This document shows positions 51,023-58,779 of a DNA stretch of 64,000 bases, in pieces. Location of the stretch: NCBI RefSeq assembly GCF_900142645.1, contig NZ_FRBP01000004.1, positions 1-64,000 of the forward strand, given 5' to 3'. This DNA is from Eubacterium callanderi. GTDB taxonomy: Bacteria; Bacillota; Clostridia; Eubacteriales; Eubacteriaceae. The notes beneath the pieces are model-generated. The model saw only the letters and a list, made by a program, of their open reading frames with translations, ran no database searches and had not been told where the DNA came from. Made by a program: the position numbers and the translations under genes. Each line of letters opens with the position of its first letter. The stretch's first letter is position 1.

Positions 51023-51051
51023 TATCTTTCACACTCCTTTGGACATAAAGG

Positions 51052-52077
51052 CTATTCGACGTCAACTTCAGGATTGGCATTTGCAGAATCCTGGTTGAGA
51101 TTTGTGGCTTTGGCCTGGGCGGCAAGCTCGGCCTTTTCACGTTTGCCCTCGGAGTATTGCATATAAACAATGGCGCAAACCGCAATGGCGATCCCCAGCA
51201 TCTGGAGCGGCGTCAGCGTTTCGTGCAGTATAATAAAGCCAAGAATGGCCGCGACACTGGGTTCCAGAACAAAAGTGAGCGCGCCGTAGGAGGCGTCGAT
51301 ATAGTTATAACAGGCCGTAATAGAATAGTAAGACCACATGAGCACCGCACAGTAAACAAGGGCAACCACAATGACGATGGCGCCGTTTGCGGAAACAGAT
51401 TCCATGATGTTCTGGCCGACCGCCGCTGGATTAGAGGTGATCAGCAGGATGATGGAGCTGCACAGGCAGGCATAAATCTGAGTGGTGATAACCGGCACAT
51501 CATGGCTGATGTGGAAATAGTCAATGGAATAAACAAACGCCAGGGCACAGGCAACCGCCACGCCCCAGAAGATTCCCATGCTCGTGATTGGGACACTGTC
51601 ATCCGGCGCTACAGCGCCGAAGGTAATAACCTGAAGCACCAGCATAATACCGACAATGGCCAGCACACAGCAGATCAGTTTTTCCTTAGTGATCTTCTGC
51701 TTAAACAGAATCCGCATCAAAAACACCAAAACGATGGAATTTGAGAAGTGGAACAGGGAAGCGATGGCCATGGGCAGATTGGCGAATACACGTACATAAG
51801 TAAAATTATACAGCGGATACAAAACAAAACCGCTGACCACAATCATTGTAAAATAATACAGCTTTTTCGGCGCTAGGAGCAGCCTGCGGTCCTTGATGAG
51901 CGCGATCAGTAAAAAAGCAATAAACATAAATACCGGGCCGATGAGGGTAACCGTATCATCGCTGAGCCCAAAGGCCGACAGGTAGTGCAGAAAGATGCCA
52001 AAGGTACCAGTCGCAACCGCGGAGCTACACGCCAGAAAGATACCAAACCCGACGCCTTTTCTTTTCTTTGCGTCCAT
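51052..52077 (-). CDS. EamA/DMT-family transporter 2
   Basis: A 341-aa, ten-helix EamA protein, paralogous to 50048-51022 and 53844-54773 (SAVATGTFGIFLHYLSAFGLS, SNSIVLVFLMRILFKQKITKEKLICC, YSIDYFHIS). It has an additional hydrophilic C-terminal tail of about 35 residues. Located between the MttB-family gene and EamA 1 on the same strand; a hairpin at 52119-52142 separates it from the methyltransferase gene. Confidence 0.85.
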   Translation of the reverse strand: MDAKKRKGVGFGIFLACSSAVATGTFGIFLHYLSAFGLSDDTVTLIGPVFMFIAFLLIALIKDRRLLLAPKKLYYFTMIVVSGFVLYPLYNFTYVRVFANLPMAIASLFHFSNSIVLVFLMRILFKQKITKEKLICCVLAIVGIMLVLQVITFGAVAPDDSVPITSMGIFWGVAVACALAFVYSIDYFHISHDVPVITTQIYACLCSSIILLITSNPAAVGQNIMESVSANGAIVIVVALVYCAVLMWSYYSITACYNYIDASYGALTFVLEPSVAAILGFIILHETLTPLQMLGIAIAVCAIVYMQYSEGKREKAELAAQAKATNLNQDSANANPEVDVE

Positions 52078-52118
52078 TTTTTTCTCCTTTATAAGAACTT
52101 AAAAACCAGTGGGAGCAG

Positions 52119-52142
52119 GGAGACCCCTTTTGCAGGGTCTCC
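52119..52142 (-). terminator. Intergenic hairpin downstream of the MttB-family gene
   Basis: An 8-bp stem GGAGACCC/GGGTCTCC. A T run follows only about 12 bases later on the minus strand, so it is more likely a transcript-stabilising or partial-termination element than a full stop. Confidence 0.45.
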
Positions 52143-52151
52143 TTAAAATGC

Positions 52152-53561
52152 TTAGTCTATATATTTTTCAAAGATTTCTTTCATTTTGACTTTTTTGTCT
52201 TCTGGAATTTCAGGCGCAACGTAAGAATCCATCCGTTTCTTTAGCTGATCGTCGATGCGCTGTGTGATATCCTTGTTTTCGATGACATATTCCTCGTAGG
52301 TGCTACGGACACCGAAATCCGGAAAGCTGTGTTCCTTGCGGTAGTTACGCAGCGTGTTTTTATGTTTGACATAGGTACCGTGCTGCCCAACCTCGGTGAT
52401 CAGGTCAACGGTTTTATCAATATTCATATCCTTGGCCGGCTTAATATAAGCCTGAACATGCTTGATGATTTCTTCATCCAGAATAAATTTGCGGTAGTTG
52501 GCGCTGTTGAAGCTGTCGAGGCTGCCCAGCATAAACATGGCGATATCCAGCTTAGCAGCAAAGGCGTTCATGATGGCAGTTGTCGATTCGAGGGCAGCCT
52601 GGACGTCGCAATTTTTGGCGTCGGTGCTGCCGGACGGCATATCAAAGGGCACTTCATAGTATCCGGCCATCTGGCGGGCCATGGCGCACATCTTAATGCT
52701 TTCAGAAGCGCCGGTACAGAGCTGAAGGGTACGCATGTCAGTAATGCAGGTATAGGTGGAATAAACCACTGGCAGGCCCGGATTGATGAGCTGGATCAAT
52801 GTGAACATGGCCACGTTTTCTGCGTTGGTCAGAACCACGTTGTCGATGCCGGTAATCGGTCCGGTCAGGCCGGCTGCAGAGCAAGGGGTAACCTCCATGA
52901 CCTGATTCTTTTCAGCCGCGTAGAACAAGCCGTCCAAGAGTTCTTCGTCAAAGCGGAGCGGAGAAATAGGAGACAGAGACGCGAACAGGGGATAGCCGCC
53001 TTCCTTTTCTGTGAGCAGGTGCATCATTTCCATGGTCATGTCAATGGTGTTGCGGTCAACAGAGCACAGGTTCATGGGTTTGTCCATGTGCAGGAAGTAT
53101 TCATAGATGGCGGTGATAACGCCTTCCTTGTAGGTGCAGTTGTCTGTCGGGAATACGATCAGCTGCCCGCCGATATCGACACAGCTGCTGCTCTGAGACA
53201 GCTTGAAGAAATTGCGCATGTCATCAAAATTGACCTTGCGGCGTTTGAACTCTTCGTCAATGATAAAGGGAGAGGTAGCGTTCGGAGCGATGAGGGGACG
53301 GTCCGTTGCGCCGATGTTGACGGAGCGGTCTGGGTTGGCCGCATCCAGTATGAAGGATCTCGGAGCAAGCTTCATACAATCTTCAACAACCTTTGGTGGA
53401 ATCTTGATGATATTGCCTTCAACTGTCGCGCCGTGTTTTTTGAAAATTTCATGGGCACGTTCGTCGCACATTTCAACGCCGCATTTTTCCAGCACATCCA
53501 GGGTAGCCTGATGGACGTCTTCGATCTGTTTTTTAGTCAAGGGTTCGTAAGTAAAATTCAT
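52152..53561 (-). CDS. MttB-superfamily methyltransferase, non-pyrrolysine type
   Basis: A 469-aa TIM-barrel methyltransferase of the trimethylamine methyltransferase (MttB) superfamily, read through without any in-frame amber codon. Non-Pyl members in acetogens (MtgB, MtpB, MtcB, MtyB types) demethylate quaternary amines such as glycine betaine, proline betaine and carnitine to a corrinoid protein. Recognisable blocks are LTKKQIEDVHQATLDVLEKCGVEMCD at the N terminus and the central SPISPLRFDEELLDG, VTPCSAAGLTGPITG and MPSGSTDAKN. The specific substrate cannot be told. The corrinoid partner is probably the product at 54903-55571. AGGAGG precedes ATG 53561. Confidence 0.9.
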   Translation of the reverse strand: MNFTYEPLTKKQIEDVHQATLDVLEKCGVEMCDERAHEIFKKHGATVEGNIIKIPPKVVEDCMKLAPRSFILDAANPDRSVNIGATDRPLIAPNATSPFIIDEEFKRRKVNFDDMRNFFKLSQSSSCVDIGGQLIVFPTDNCTYKEGVITAIYEYFLHMDKPMNLCSVDRNTIDMTMEMMHLLTEKEGGYPLFASLSPISPLRFDEELLDGLFYAAEKNQVMEVTPCSAAGLTGPITGIDNVVLTNAENVAMFTLIQLINPGLPVVYSTYTCITDMRTLQLCTGASESIKMCAMARQMAGYYEVPFDMPSGSTDAKNCDVQAALESTTAIMNAFAAKLDIAMFMLGSLDSFNSANYRKFILDEEIIKHVQAYIKPAKDMNIDKTVDLITEVGQHGTYVKHKNTLRNYRKEHSFPDFGVRSTYEEYVIENKDITQRIDDQLKKRMDSYVAPEIPEDKKVKMKEIFEKYID

Positions 53562-53595
53562 TTTTCTTTCCTCCTAATTTTGTGCATATTGTGTT

Positions 53596-53639
53596 ATACA
53601 CTGTATTTGTATTGTAATACGATCCTGAAGGCTTGTCAA
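53596..53639 (-). promoter_or_regulatory. Promoter and operator of the MttB-family gene
   Basis: On the minus strand TTGACA (53639-53634), 17 bases, TACAAT (53616-53611). Immediately downstream, ATACA-C-TGTAT (53596-53606) is an 11-bp palindrome positioned at the transcription start, a likely GntR-type operator. Confidence 0.7.
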
Positions 53640-53725
53640 GAAAAATCTTAAAAAAAATATATTTACAAATAAAAAGCTAAGAAAACCTTTAAAACAGGTG
53701 GATTTAACCCATGAAAAACTTTTTG

Positions 53726-53828
53726 TTGTGATTGAAACTAAAAACGTGTTATAATAAATAAAATTTGAAAAAGCGGAATCAACCAAAAATGTATTTTGAA
53801 CATATAATATTATGCACAGAAGCTGTGC
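53726..53828 (+). promoter_or_regulatory. Promoter region of EamA 3
   Basis: TTGTGA (53726-53731), 18 bases, TATAAT (53750-53755). Further down, TTTGAACATATAAT (53795-53808) recurs, with one change, before the corrinoid-protein gene. GCACAG/CTGTGC (53814-53828) is a 6-bp dyad. The whole divergent region 53562-53843 is regulatory, with no ORF. Confidence 0.6.
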
Positions 53829-53843
53829 GGATAAGGTGAGGAA

Positions 53844-54773
53844 ATGAAGCTTTTTAAAAACAGGAAACCAATGCTGGGGATTCTTTTGGGCTGTGCCGGC
53901 GCTGTTACTACTGGCATCTTCGGTATCTTTTTTAACTATTTTGATTTCATTGGTCTCAGTGAGAGCGGCAGGACGATTTTAACGCCCTTCTTTGTATTTG
54001 TATGTTTTTTTTCAGTGACACTGGCCAAGAATCCTAAAAGCCTGATCCTAAAAAATAAGCTTTTATACCTGACAACCATCTGCCTGAGTGGCGGGCTCTT
54101 GTACTCCACTTACAATTATACTTATGTAAAAGCCATCGAAAGCCTGCCCCTGGCCATCACCTCACTGTTTAATTTTTCCAACGCTGTGGTGCTGGTACTT
54201 CTGATGCGTTTGCTTTTTAAAGAAAAAATTACCGTTAAAAAGGTCATCTGCTGTCTGATCAGTCTGGTTGGAATCCTGTTTGTCCTTGAAATATTCTCAG
54301 GAGGAGACGGCGATATTACGACCATCGGCATTTTCTGGGGTGTCTCAGTGACGGTGAGCCTGGCTTTTGCCTATACTATCGACTATTTTCATATACAGAA
54401 AGAGATCCCCTTTTATGTGGTCCAGACCTACACCTGTCTGGGAGCCATAATCGTCTATTCCTTCAATTATTCGGTTTGGGATCTTTTTAAGGAGCTGGGC
54501 AGTATTACCATCCAGCACGGCGCTATGCTGTGGCTTGTGCTGCTGCTGTACTTTGTCAATGTTGCCATTTCTTATGGCGCCACCACAGCGTCCTATAATT
54601 TCATAGACGCGTCTTATACCTCCATGACCTATGTTCTGGAGCCGACCGTCGCGGCCACTGCGGGGTTCTTTCTCTATGCGCAGAGGCTTTCAGCCGTTCA
54701 GATCATCGGGATGGTCATATCCGTCAGCGCCATTGTCTATATGCAGTATATTGAGAGCAAAGGCGAAGGATAA
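53844..54773 (+). CDS. EamA/DMT-family transporter 3
   Basis: A 309-aa, ten-helix EamA protein homologous to the two on the other side of the methyltransferase gene (VTTGIFGIFFNYFDFIGLS, SNAVVLVLLMRLLFKEKITVKKVICC, YTIDYFHIQ). It is divergent from the methyltransferase and followed, after 129 bases, by the corrinoid-protein gene. Three paralogous carriers around one methyltransferase suggest uptake of substrate and export of demethylated product, or overlapping substrate ranges. Confidence 0.86.
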   Translation: MKLFKNRKPMLGILLGCAGAVTTGIFGIFFNYFDFIGLSESGRTILTPFFVFVCFFSVTLAKNPKSLILKNKLLYLTTICLSGGLLYSTYNYTYVKAIESLPLAITSLFNFSNAVVLVLLMRLLFKEKITVKKVICCLISLVGILFVLEIFSGGDGDITTIGIFWGVSVTVSLAFAYTIDYFHIQKEIPFYVVQTYTCLGAIIVYSFNYSVWDLFKELGSITIQHGAMLWLVLLLYFVNVAISYGATTASYNFIDASYTSMTYVLEPTVAATAGFFLYAQRLSAVQIIGMVISVSAIVYMQYIESKGEG

Positions 54774-54865
54774 AACAGGAAAATGATGCTGATAAAGGTG
54801 GGAGAAGGCTTTGCAGTGTCAATGAATTCTAAATTATGATATAATCAGTAAAAATAAAGAACAAG

Positions 54866-54879
54866 TTTGAGCATATAAT
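54866..54879 (+). promoter_or_regulatory. Shared motif before the corrinoid-protein gene
   Basis: TTTGAGCATATAAT, 13 of 14 bases identical with the motif at 53795-53808. It contains a TATAAT-type -10 and lies 24 bases before ATG 54903. Either a common promoter core or a regulator site. Confidence 0.5.
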
Positions 54880-54902
54880 TATGATATACAGGAGGCAAGC
54901 GA

Positions 54903-55571
54903 ATGAACTTAACAGCATTGACCGAAAAAGTCGTAGAGCTGGAAGATGAAATGGTGACCCGCATTGTAGAGCGGGCGCTGGATCTTGGGGCTGCCCCTAT
55001 GGAAATTGTCAATGCCGTCAACGACGGCCTGGACAAGGTGGGACTGCTTTACGAGCGCGGAGAATACAGCATCTCGGACCTGATGATGGCTGGCGTTATC
55101 TTTGAGGATATACTGAACATGGAGGGAATGCAGTTTCCGGCAAGCCAGCAGGAGGAGGTTTTTGCAGACACGATCCTTCTGGGAACCATTGAAGGCGATA
55201 TCCATGATATCGGAAAGACGATCTTCCATTCTTTGGCCGTTTCAGTCGGTTTTAACGTAATCGATCTGGGAGTGGACGTGCCAGCCAAGCGTTTTGTGGA
55301 GGAGGCGAGGCGCTGCCACCCCAGCATTATTGGTATCAGCGCAGTTCTGACTAACACTGTGGGCGCCATTCAGCGGGCCATTGACCTGATTAAGAGTGAT
55401 CCCGTAACAAAGGACATTACCACCATTATCGGCGGCGCTATGGTCAATATCGACATTGCAGCCATTTCCGGTGCCGATGCATTTGCCAAGACAGCCAAGG
55501 ATGGCGTTACAGAGTGTATCCGTCTGAAAAAGCTGTTTAACGAAAAAAGACAGGATAAAAGCAATGAGTAA
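54903..55571 (+). CDS. Corrinoid methyltransferase carrier protein (MtbC/MttC family)
   Basis: A 222-aa protein. N-terminal helical cap (about 1-85) and a Rossmann B12-binding domain (about 88-212) with the cobalt-ligand motif EGDIHDIGKTI (Asp99, His101, Gly104), followed by the conserved VIDLGVDVPAKRF and a GGAMVN segment. It accepts a methyl group from the MttB-family enzyme and passes it on to a second methyltransferase for tetrahydrofolate. AGGAGG precedes the start. It overlaps the first GntR gene by eight bases. Confidence 0.93.
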   Translation: MNLTALTEKVVELEDEMVTRIVERALDLGAAPMEIVNAVNDGLDKVGLLYERGEYSISDLMMAGVIFEDILNMEGMQFPASQQEEVFADTILLGTIEGDIHDIGKTIFHSLAVSVGFNVIDLGVDVPAKRFVEEARRCHPSIIGISAVLTNTVGAIQRAIDLIKSDPVTKDITTIIGGAMVNIDIAAISGADAFAKTAKDGVTECIRLKKLFNEKRQDKSNE

Positions 55572-56268
55572 TTCTAAATTCAAATACGAAGAAATCATTG
55601 AAAATATCAAGCATAAAATTTACACCAATGTTTATAAAGACAACGACCCTCTGCCCTCAGAGACATGCCTCTGCTCTGAATACGGCGCCAGCCGGATAAC
55701 CGTCCGAAAAGCTATCTCAGTACTTCTATCAGAGGGGTATCTTTACTCCATTCAGGGGAAGGGTAACTACATCAAAAATGTCAAGAAAAATAAGTTTTCC
55801 ATGCGTTACAGCTGTAAAACTATTTTTAACAATGGTTATGACGAAGCCAAGCTGATCTCATCCAGTCTGGTAACACCGGATGTTTACATGGTTTACAATC
55901 TGAACATCGCACCCAATGAAAGGGTTGTGGCCTTAAAATGGCTGATTTATGAGGATGGGCTGCCCATCGCCTATGACGAAAAATATCTGCCCTACTTTGC
56001 CGGGATCAATATTTCAGAGAAAAGTCTGAAATACAAAGATTTCTCAGAGCTGGTTAAAAACAAGATTTCTGTTTATGAGATGTACCAGGACCTGCGGATC
56101 AAAGGTGTCAATGCCGATGCGGATGTGGCCGAAAAGCTCAGGATTCCAGTGGGCAGTATCCTCATGCTCGTCGAGCTTAATGTCTATGACCAGAGCGGTT
56201 TGCCCTTTGGATGGGGCAAGCTTTATATCCTGCCGGATAAAACACGGTTTTTTGCCAAAACAGAGTAG
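55564..56268 (+). CDS. GntR-family regulator, HutC/UTRA type, 1
   Basis: A 234-aa protein with an N-terminal GntR winged helix (residues 5-70; LPSETCLCSEYGASRITVRKAISVLLSEGYLYSIQGKGNYI pattern) and a C-terminal UTRA ligand-binding domain (about 90-230). Overlaps the corrinoid-protein gene, so it is translated with it. Probable role: substrate-responsive control of the methyltransferase/EamA locus. Confidence 0.88.
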   Translation: MSNSKFKYEEIIENIKHKIYTNVYKDNDPLPSETCLCSEYGASRITVRKAISVLLSEGYLYSIQGKGNYIKNVKKNKFSMRYSCKTIFNNGYDEAKLISSSLVTPDVYMVYNLNIAPNERVVALKWLIYEDGLPIAYDEKYLPYFAGINISEKSLKYKDFSELVKNKISVYEMYQDLRIKGVNADADVAEKLRIPVGSILMLVELNVYDQSGLPFGWGKLYILPDKTRFFAKTE

Positions 56269-56279
56269 GAGGGATCGTT

Positions 56280-56978
56280 GTGAAAGAATATGAAAACATC
56301 GTAGAGGACATAAAGAATAAGATCATCAATAATAAACTGGTCGCCGGGGATAAGCTGCCCTCCATCAAGGAAATGACCAAAATCTATAACGTGAGCAGCA
56401 TTACTGTGCGTAACAGCCTGTCCATCCTGTCTAATGAAGGTTATATCGAGACCCGGGAGCGTTCCGGCTGCTATGTTAAGGAGAGCGAAAACGATCTGTT
56501 CCATATGTTTTTTAATGAGATCACCAATATTAAGGAGACCATTCTGGACACCAAAATCCTGAGTATCTCTCAAATTTTTGACTTCAATGGCCTGGAGGAA
56601 TTTGACAGCCAGAGCAGCGAGCAGATCCAGACCATTAAAATCCGCCGAACCTTCAATTCCTATCTGGACGCGCCGGTATCCTATGATATTAAATACCTTC
56701 TGCACCACTTCAGCGGTGACACTAAGAAAATGTTTTATTACGACAACCTGCGCCGGATCGACTATTTTCTGGAAAAGGAAATTAACAAGACTCTTGAAAT
56801 CCGTATGATCCGTCCAACCCAGGACATCATAAACGCCTTGAGTATCTCTGAGAACACCCCGGTGTTTTATTTTAAGCAGAAATACTACGATAAATACGAC
56901 CAATTGGTAGCCGTTGGTCAGACCTACACCATTGCGGACAGTATACAGGTAGTGGCCACGAGCCGGAATGGCGTATGA
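56280..56978 (+). CDS. GntR-family regulator, HutC/UTRA type, 2
   Basis: A 232-aa protein, GTG start with AGGAGGG seven bases upstream. GntR helix-turn-helix (LPSIKEMTKIYNVSSITVRNSLSILSNEGYIETRERSGCYV) and a UTRA-like domain that keeps NTPVFYFKQKYYDKYDQLVAVGQTY. It lies 11 bases after GntR 1. Tandem GntR regulators may form heterodimers or sense different ligands; the two sequences are clearly related but diverged. Confidence 0.86.
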   Translation: MKEYENIVEDIKNKIINNKLVAGDKLPSIKEMTKIYNVSSITVRNSLSILSNEGYIETRERSGCYVKESENDLFHMFFNEITNIKETILDTKILSISQIFDFNGLEEFDSQSSEQIQTIKIRRTFNSYLDAPVSYDIKYLLHHFSGDTKKMFYYDNLRRIDYFLEKEINKTLEIRMIRPTQDIINALSISENTPVFYFKQKYYDKYDQLVAVGQTYTIADSIQVVATSRNGV

Positions 56979-57065
56979 AGTGGAGGATGAAGTAATGTAG
57001 AATTTTTGCTGAAAATTCTGCATATAGTATTAAAATAATATTTTTAGTAAATAAGACAATGTATA

Positions 57066-57100
57066 GCAGTATACGCCGAAACGACGTATACTGCTTTTTT
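57066..57100 (+). terminator. Terminator after the GntR operon; dispersed hairpin repeat, copy 5
   Basis: A 10-bp stem GCAGTATACG/CGTATACTGC, loop CCGAAACGA, then T6. The 23-base core is at 57069-57091. The stretch 56979-57402 holds this terminator, the left recombination-like site and the region upstream of the recombinase gene; no ORF is convincing there. Confidence 0.85.
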
Positions 57101-57171
57101 AGTTTTCTTAAAAAGTGCGTTCGAAAATAATGCATCAATTTGATTGTAGAAACTTGTGCAAAAAAGAAAAA

Positions 57172-57199
57172 ACTCGTGAAATAGTACCATTTCACGAGT
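57172..57199 (+). repeat. Recombination-site-like dyad, left copy (inverted with respect to 58704-58731)
   Basis: Ten-base arms ACTCGTGAAA and TTTCACGAGT flank an eight-base spacer TAGTACCA. This is the architecture of a tyrosine-recombinase core site: two inverted monomer-binding arms and a 6-8 base crossover region. The asymmetric spacer gives it a direction. The identical sequence occurs on the opposite strand at 58704-58731, after the recombinase gene. Confidence 0.8.
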
Positions 57200-57252
57200 G
57201 AAGTTTGTTCCAAATTTCGATAAGAAAACTATTAATCCTACCAGTTGGGGAT

Positions 57253-57261
57253 ATTATATCA
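57253..57261 (-). promoter_or_regulatory. Outward-facing extended -10 promoter inside the putative invertible segment
   Basis: On the minus strand TGATATAAT (TGn-TATAAT) reads out through the left site toward the GntR terminator. If the segment were inverted it would face the large surface-protein gene. Confidence 0.45.
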
Positions 57262-57362
57262 TCTTTGTAAAATAAATGCACGCACTTTTTTACGTGTAAA
57301 ATAGAAAAAACACCATACAAATCCATTTCTTGCCCTTTGTTTTAGATATAATTGACAAAAGT

Positions 57363-57380
57363 ATGGTCAAAATAATGGTC
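57363..57380 (+). repeat. Arm-type direct repeat upstream of the recombinase gene
   Basis: ATGGTCAAAATAATGGTC holds two ATGGTC hexamers 12 bases apart. A copy with one change is at 58643-58660, just after the gene, in the same orientation. These could be accessory binding sites for the recombinase N-terminal domain. Confidence 0.6.
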
Positions 57381-57402
57381 ATACCAAGAGAGGAAAAACG
57401 AT

Positions 57403-58641
57403 ATGAAGAACTACCGTAAAAATGTAAGAAAAAGAGCGGATGGGCGTTATGAAGCGCGGTGTATTGTAGGTTATAACAATATTTATGGCAAGGCAGTCTA
57501 TCGGTATTTATATGCAAAAACCTATCAGAAGGTAGTTGAAAAATTAGAATGTTGTGAAAAAGAAAATTTTGAAGAAGTTGAACTGCAAAGAGTCTTAAGA
57601 AAAAACAGGAAGCGTAAAAATTCCAGTGGTGTCATAACTGAAAAATTTCAAGAAAAGGAAATTATAAACTCTGAGGAGTATTCTGCCTTTTTGCGGGAAT
57701 GGCTGACGGACTGGCTTGAAAACAGCAAAAAAACAGAAATCAAGAAATCCTCTTATACACAATATAGCAGTGTTGTCTATAATCATCTGATTCCTACAAT
57801 AGGTGACTATAGGCTGCAGGAAGTAACCAGTGACGTTATTCAAAACTATGTAAAAGCAAAATTAAGCCACCATCAAAAGGCGTTGTCAAGCACAACGGTC
57901 AGACGCCATATTTCTATTTTATCTTCTGCACTTAAACAAGCTGTGAAATTAGGGATTATCACGGTCAATCCTTGTATAGATGTGTGTATTCCCGCAGCAA
58001 AGAAAAGGAAAATGGATGTTTTTAGCAAAGAAGAATATCAGAAGCTTGAGAAAACCTTGTACTGTGACCAAGACAAGGTAAAGGCGACAGCTGTTCTGTT
58101 GGCGTTAAAAACAGGCGTACGGCTTGGAGAATTAGCGGCTCTTCGGTGGTGTGATATTGATTTTGAGGAAAAAACAATGATGGTGCGCGACGCTGTTCAT
58201 CGTGTGAACACATCAGAAGAGGCTGGTGGTAAAAAAACGACAATGATTTTTGAAGGAACGAAATCCTATTATTCTGAAAGGAATATTCCAATGAATCATG
58301 AGATTTATACATTGCTAAAGGGCTATGAGGCAATCCTTTCGGTGAAAGGAGAGTTTGTTTTTTTAAGTAAAAAAGGATCATTTATTGATCCAAGAGTTTA
58401 TCAAACCTATTTTGCAGATGTCTTAAAAAATGCAGGTATCAAGAAAAGGAATTTCCATATTTTAAGGCACACATTTGCCACAAGGGCCGCAAGTAAAAAT
58501 ATGCAGTTAGCTGTCCTAAGCAGGCTTTTGGGGCACTCCAATATTACTGTCACATTAAAGAGCTACATCCATCCTCTGACAGAACAGGATCGTATTGAAA
58601 TGAATAAATTATCAGAGATTCCAATAGATAAAGAAAAATAA
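57403..58641 (+). CDS. Tyrosine recombinase / integrase
   Basis: A 412-aa protein. N-terminal arm-binding-like region (1-60, starting KNYRKNVRKRADGRYEARC), SAM-like core-binding domain (about 85-185) and catalytic domain (about 205-400). The catalytic set is complete: Arg in TGVRLGELAALRW, Lys in the beta-hairpin region, HILRHTFATR (His-x-x-Arg), GHSNITVTLKSY (His and nucleophile Tyr). It resembles integrases of Tn916-type and other Firmicutes elements. No excisionase, relaxase or cargo gene lies between the two flanking sites. GAGAGGA precedes ATG 57403. AT-richer than the metabolic genes upstream. Confidence 0.92.
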   Translation: MKNYRKNVRKRADGRYEARCIVGYNNIYGKAVYRYLYAKTYQKVVEKLECCEKENFEEVELQRVLRKNRKRKNSSGVITEKFQEKEIINSEEYSAFLREWLTDWLENSKKTEIKKSSYTQYSSVVYNHLIPTIGDYRLQEVTSDVIQNYVKAKLSHHQKALSSTTVRRHISILSSALKQAVKLGIITVNPCIDVCIPAAKKRKMDVFSKEEYQKLEKTLYCDQDKVKATAVLLALKTGVRLGELAALRWCDIDFEEKTMMVRDAVHRVNTSEEAGGKKTTMIFEGTKSYYSERNIPMNHEIYTLLKGYEAILSVKGEFVFLSKKGSFIDPRVYQTYFADVLKNAGIKKRNFHILRHTFATRAASKNMQLAVLSRLLGHSNITVTLKSYIHPLTEQDRIEMNKLSEIPIDKEK

Positions 58642-58642
58642 A

Positions 58643-58660
58643 ATGGTCAAAAAAATGGTC
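58643..58660 (+). repeat. Arm-type direct repeat downstream of the recombinase gene
   Basis: ATGGTCAAAAAAATGGTC, 17 of 18 bases identical to 57363-57380 and in the same orientation; begins one base after the stop codon. Confidence 0.6.
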
Positions 58661-58703
58661 GAAATCTATCAGGATGGTGTAAATAAAGGAGTTAGCGATT
58701 AAA

Positions 58704-58731
58704 ACTCGTGAAATGGTACTATTTCACGAGT
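58704..58731 (-). repeat. Recombination-site-like dyad, right copy (inverted)
   Basis: Arms ACTCGTGAAA and TTTCACGAGT with spacer TGGTACTA, which is the exact complement of the left spacer. The 28 bases are therefore identical to 57172-57199 on the opposite strand, but differ at two spacer positions if read in the same direction. The similarity does not extend outside the 28 bases. Confidence 0.8.
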
Positions 58732-58779
58732 AAATTCAAGACTTCTTAGTTTACGCATCATTGTACTTTTATTCTGATA

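Noticed and set aside
52152-53561. Pyrrolysine in the MttB-family protein
   Set aside because: The frame contains no internal TAG; this is the non-pyrrolysine branch of the superfamily.
52329-53651. Plus-strand ORF of 440 codons
   Set aside because: It lies almost wholly antisense to the MttB-family gene, whose frame shows clear family signatures. The antisense frame has no recognisable domain or ribosome site and is a shadow of codon bias.
57172-58731. Interpretation as a simple insertion sequence or conjugative transposon
   Set aside because: Only a recombinase gene lies between the repeats, no target-site duplication is visible, and the two ends match perfectly only in inverted orientation. 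A degenerate integrating element with near-palindromic ends remains a weaker alternative.
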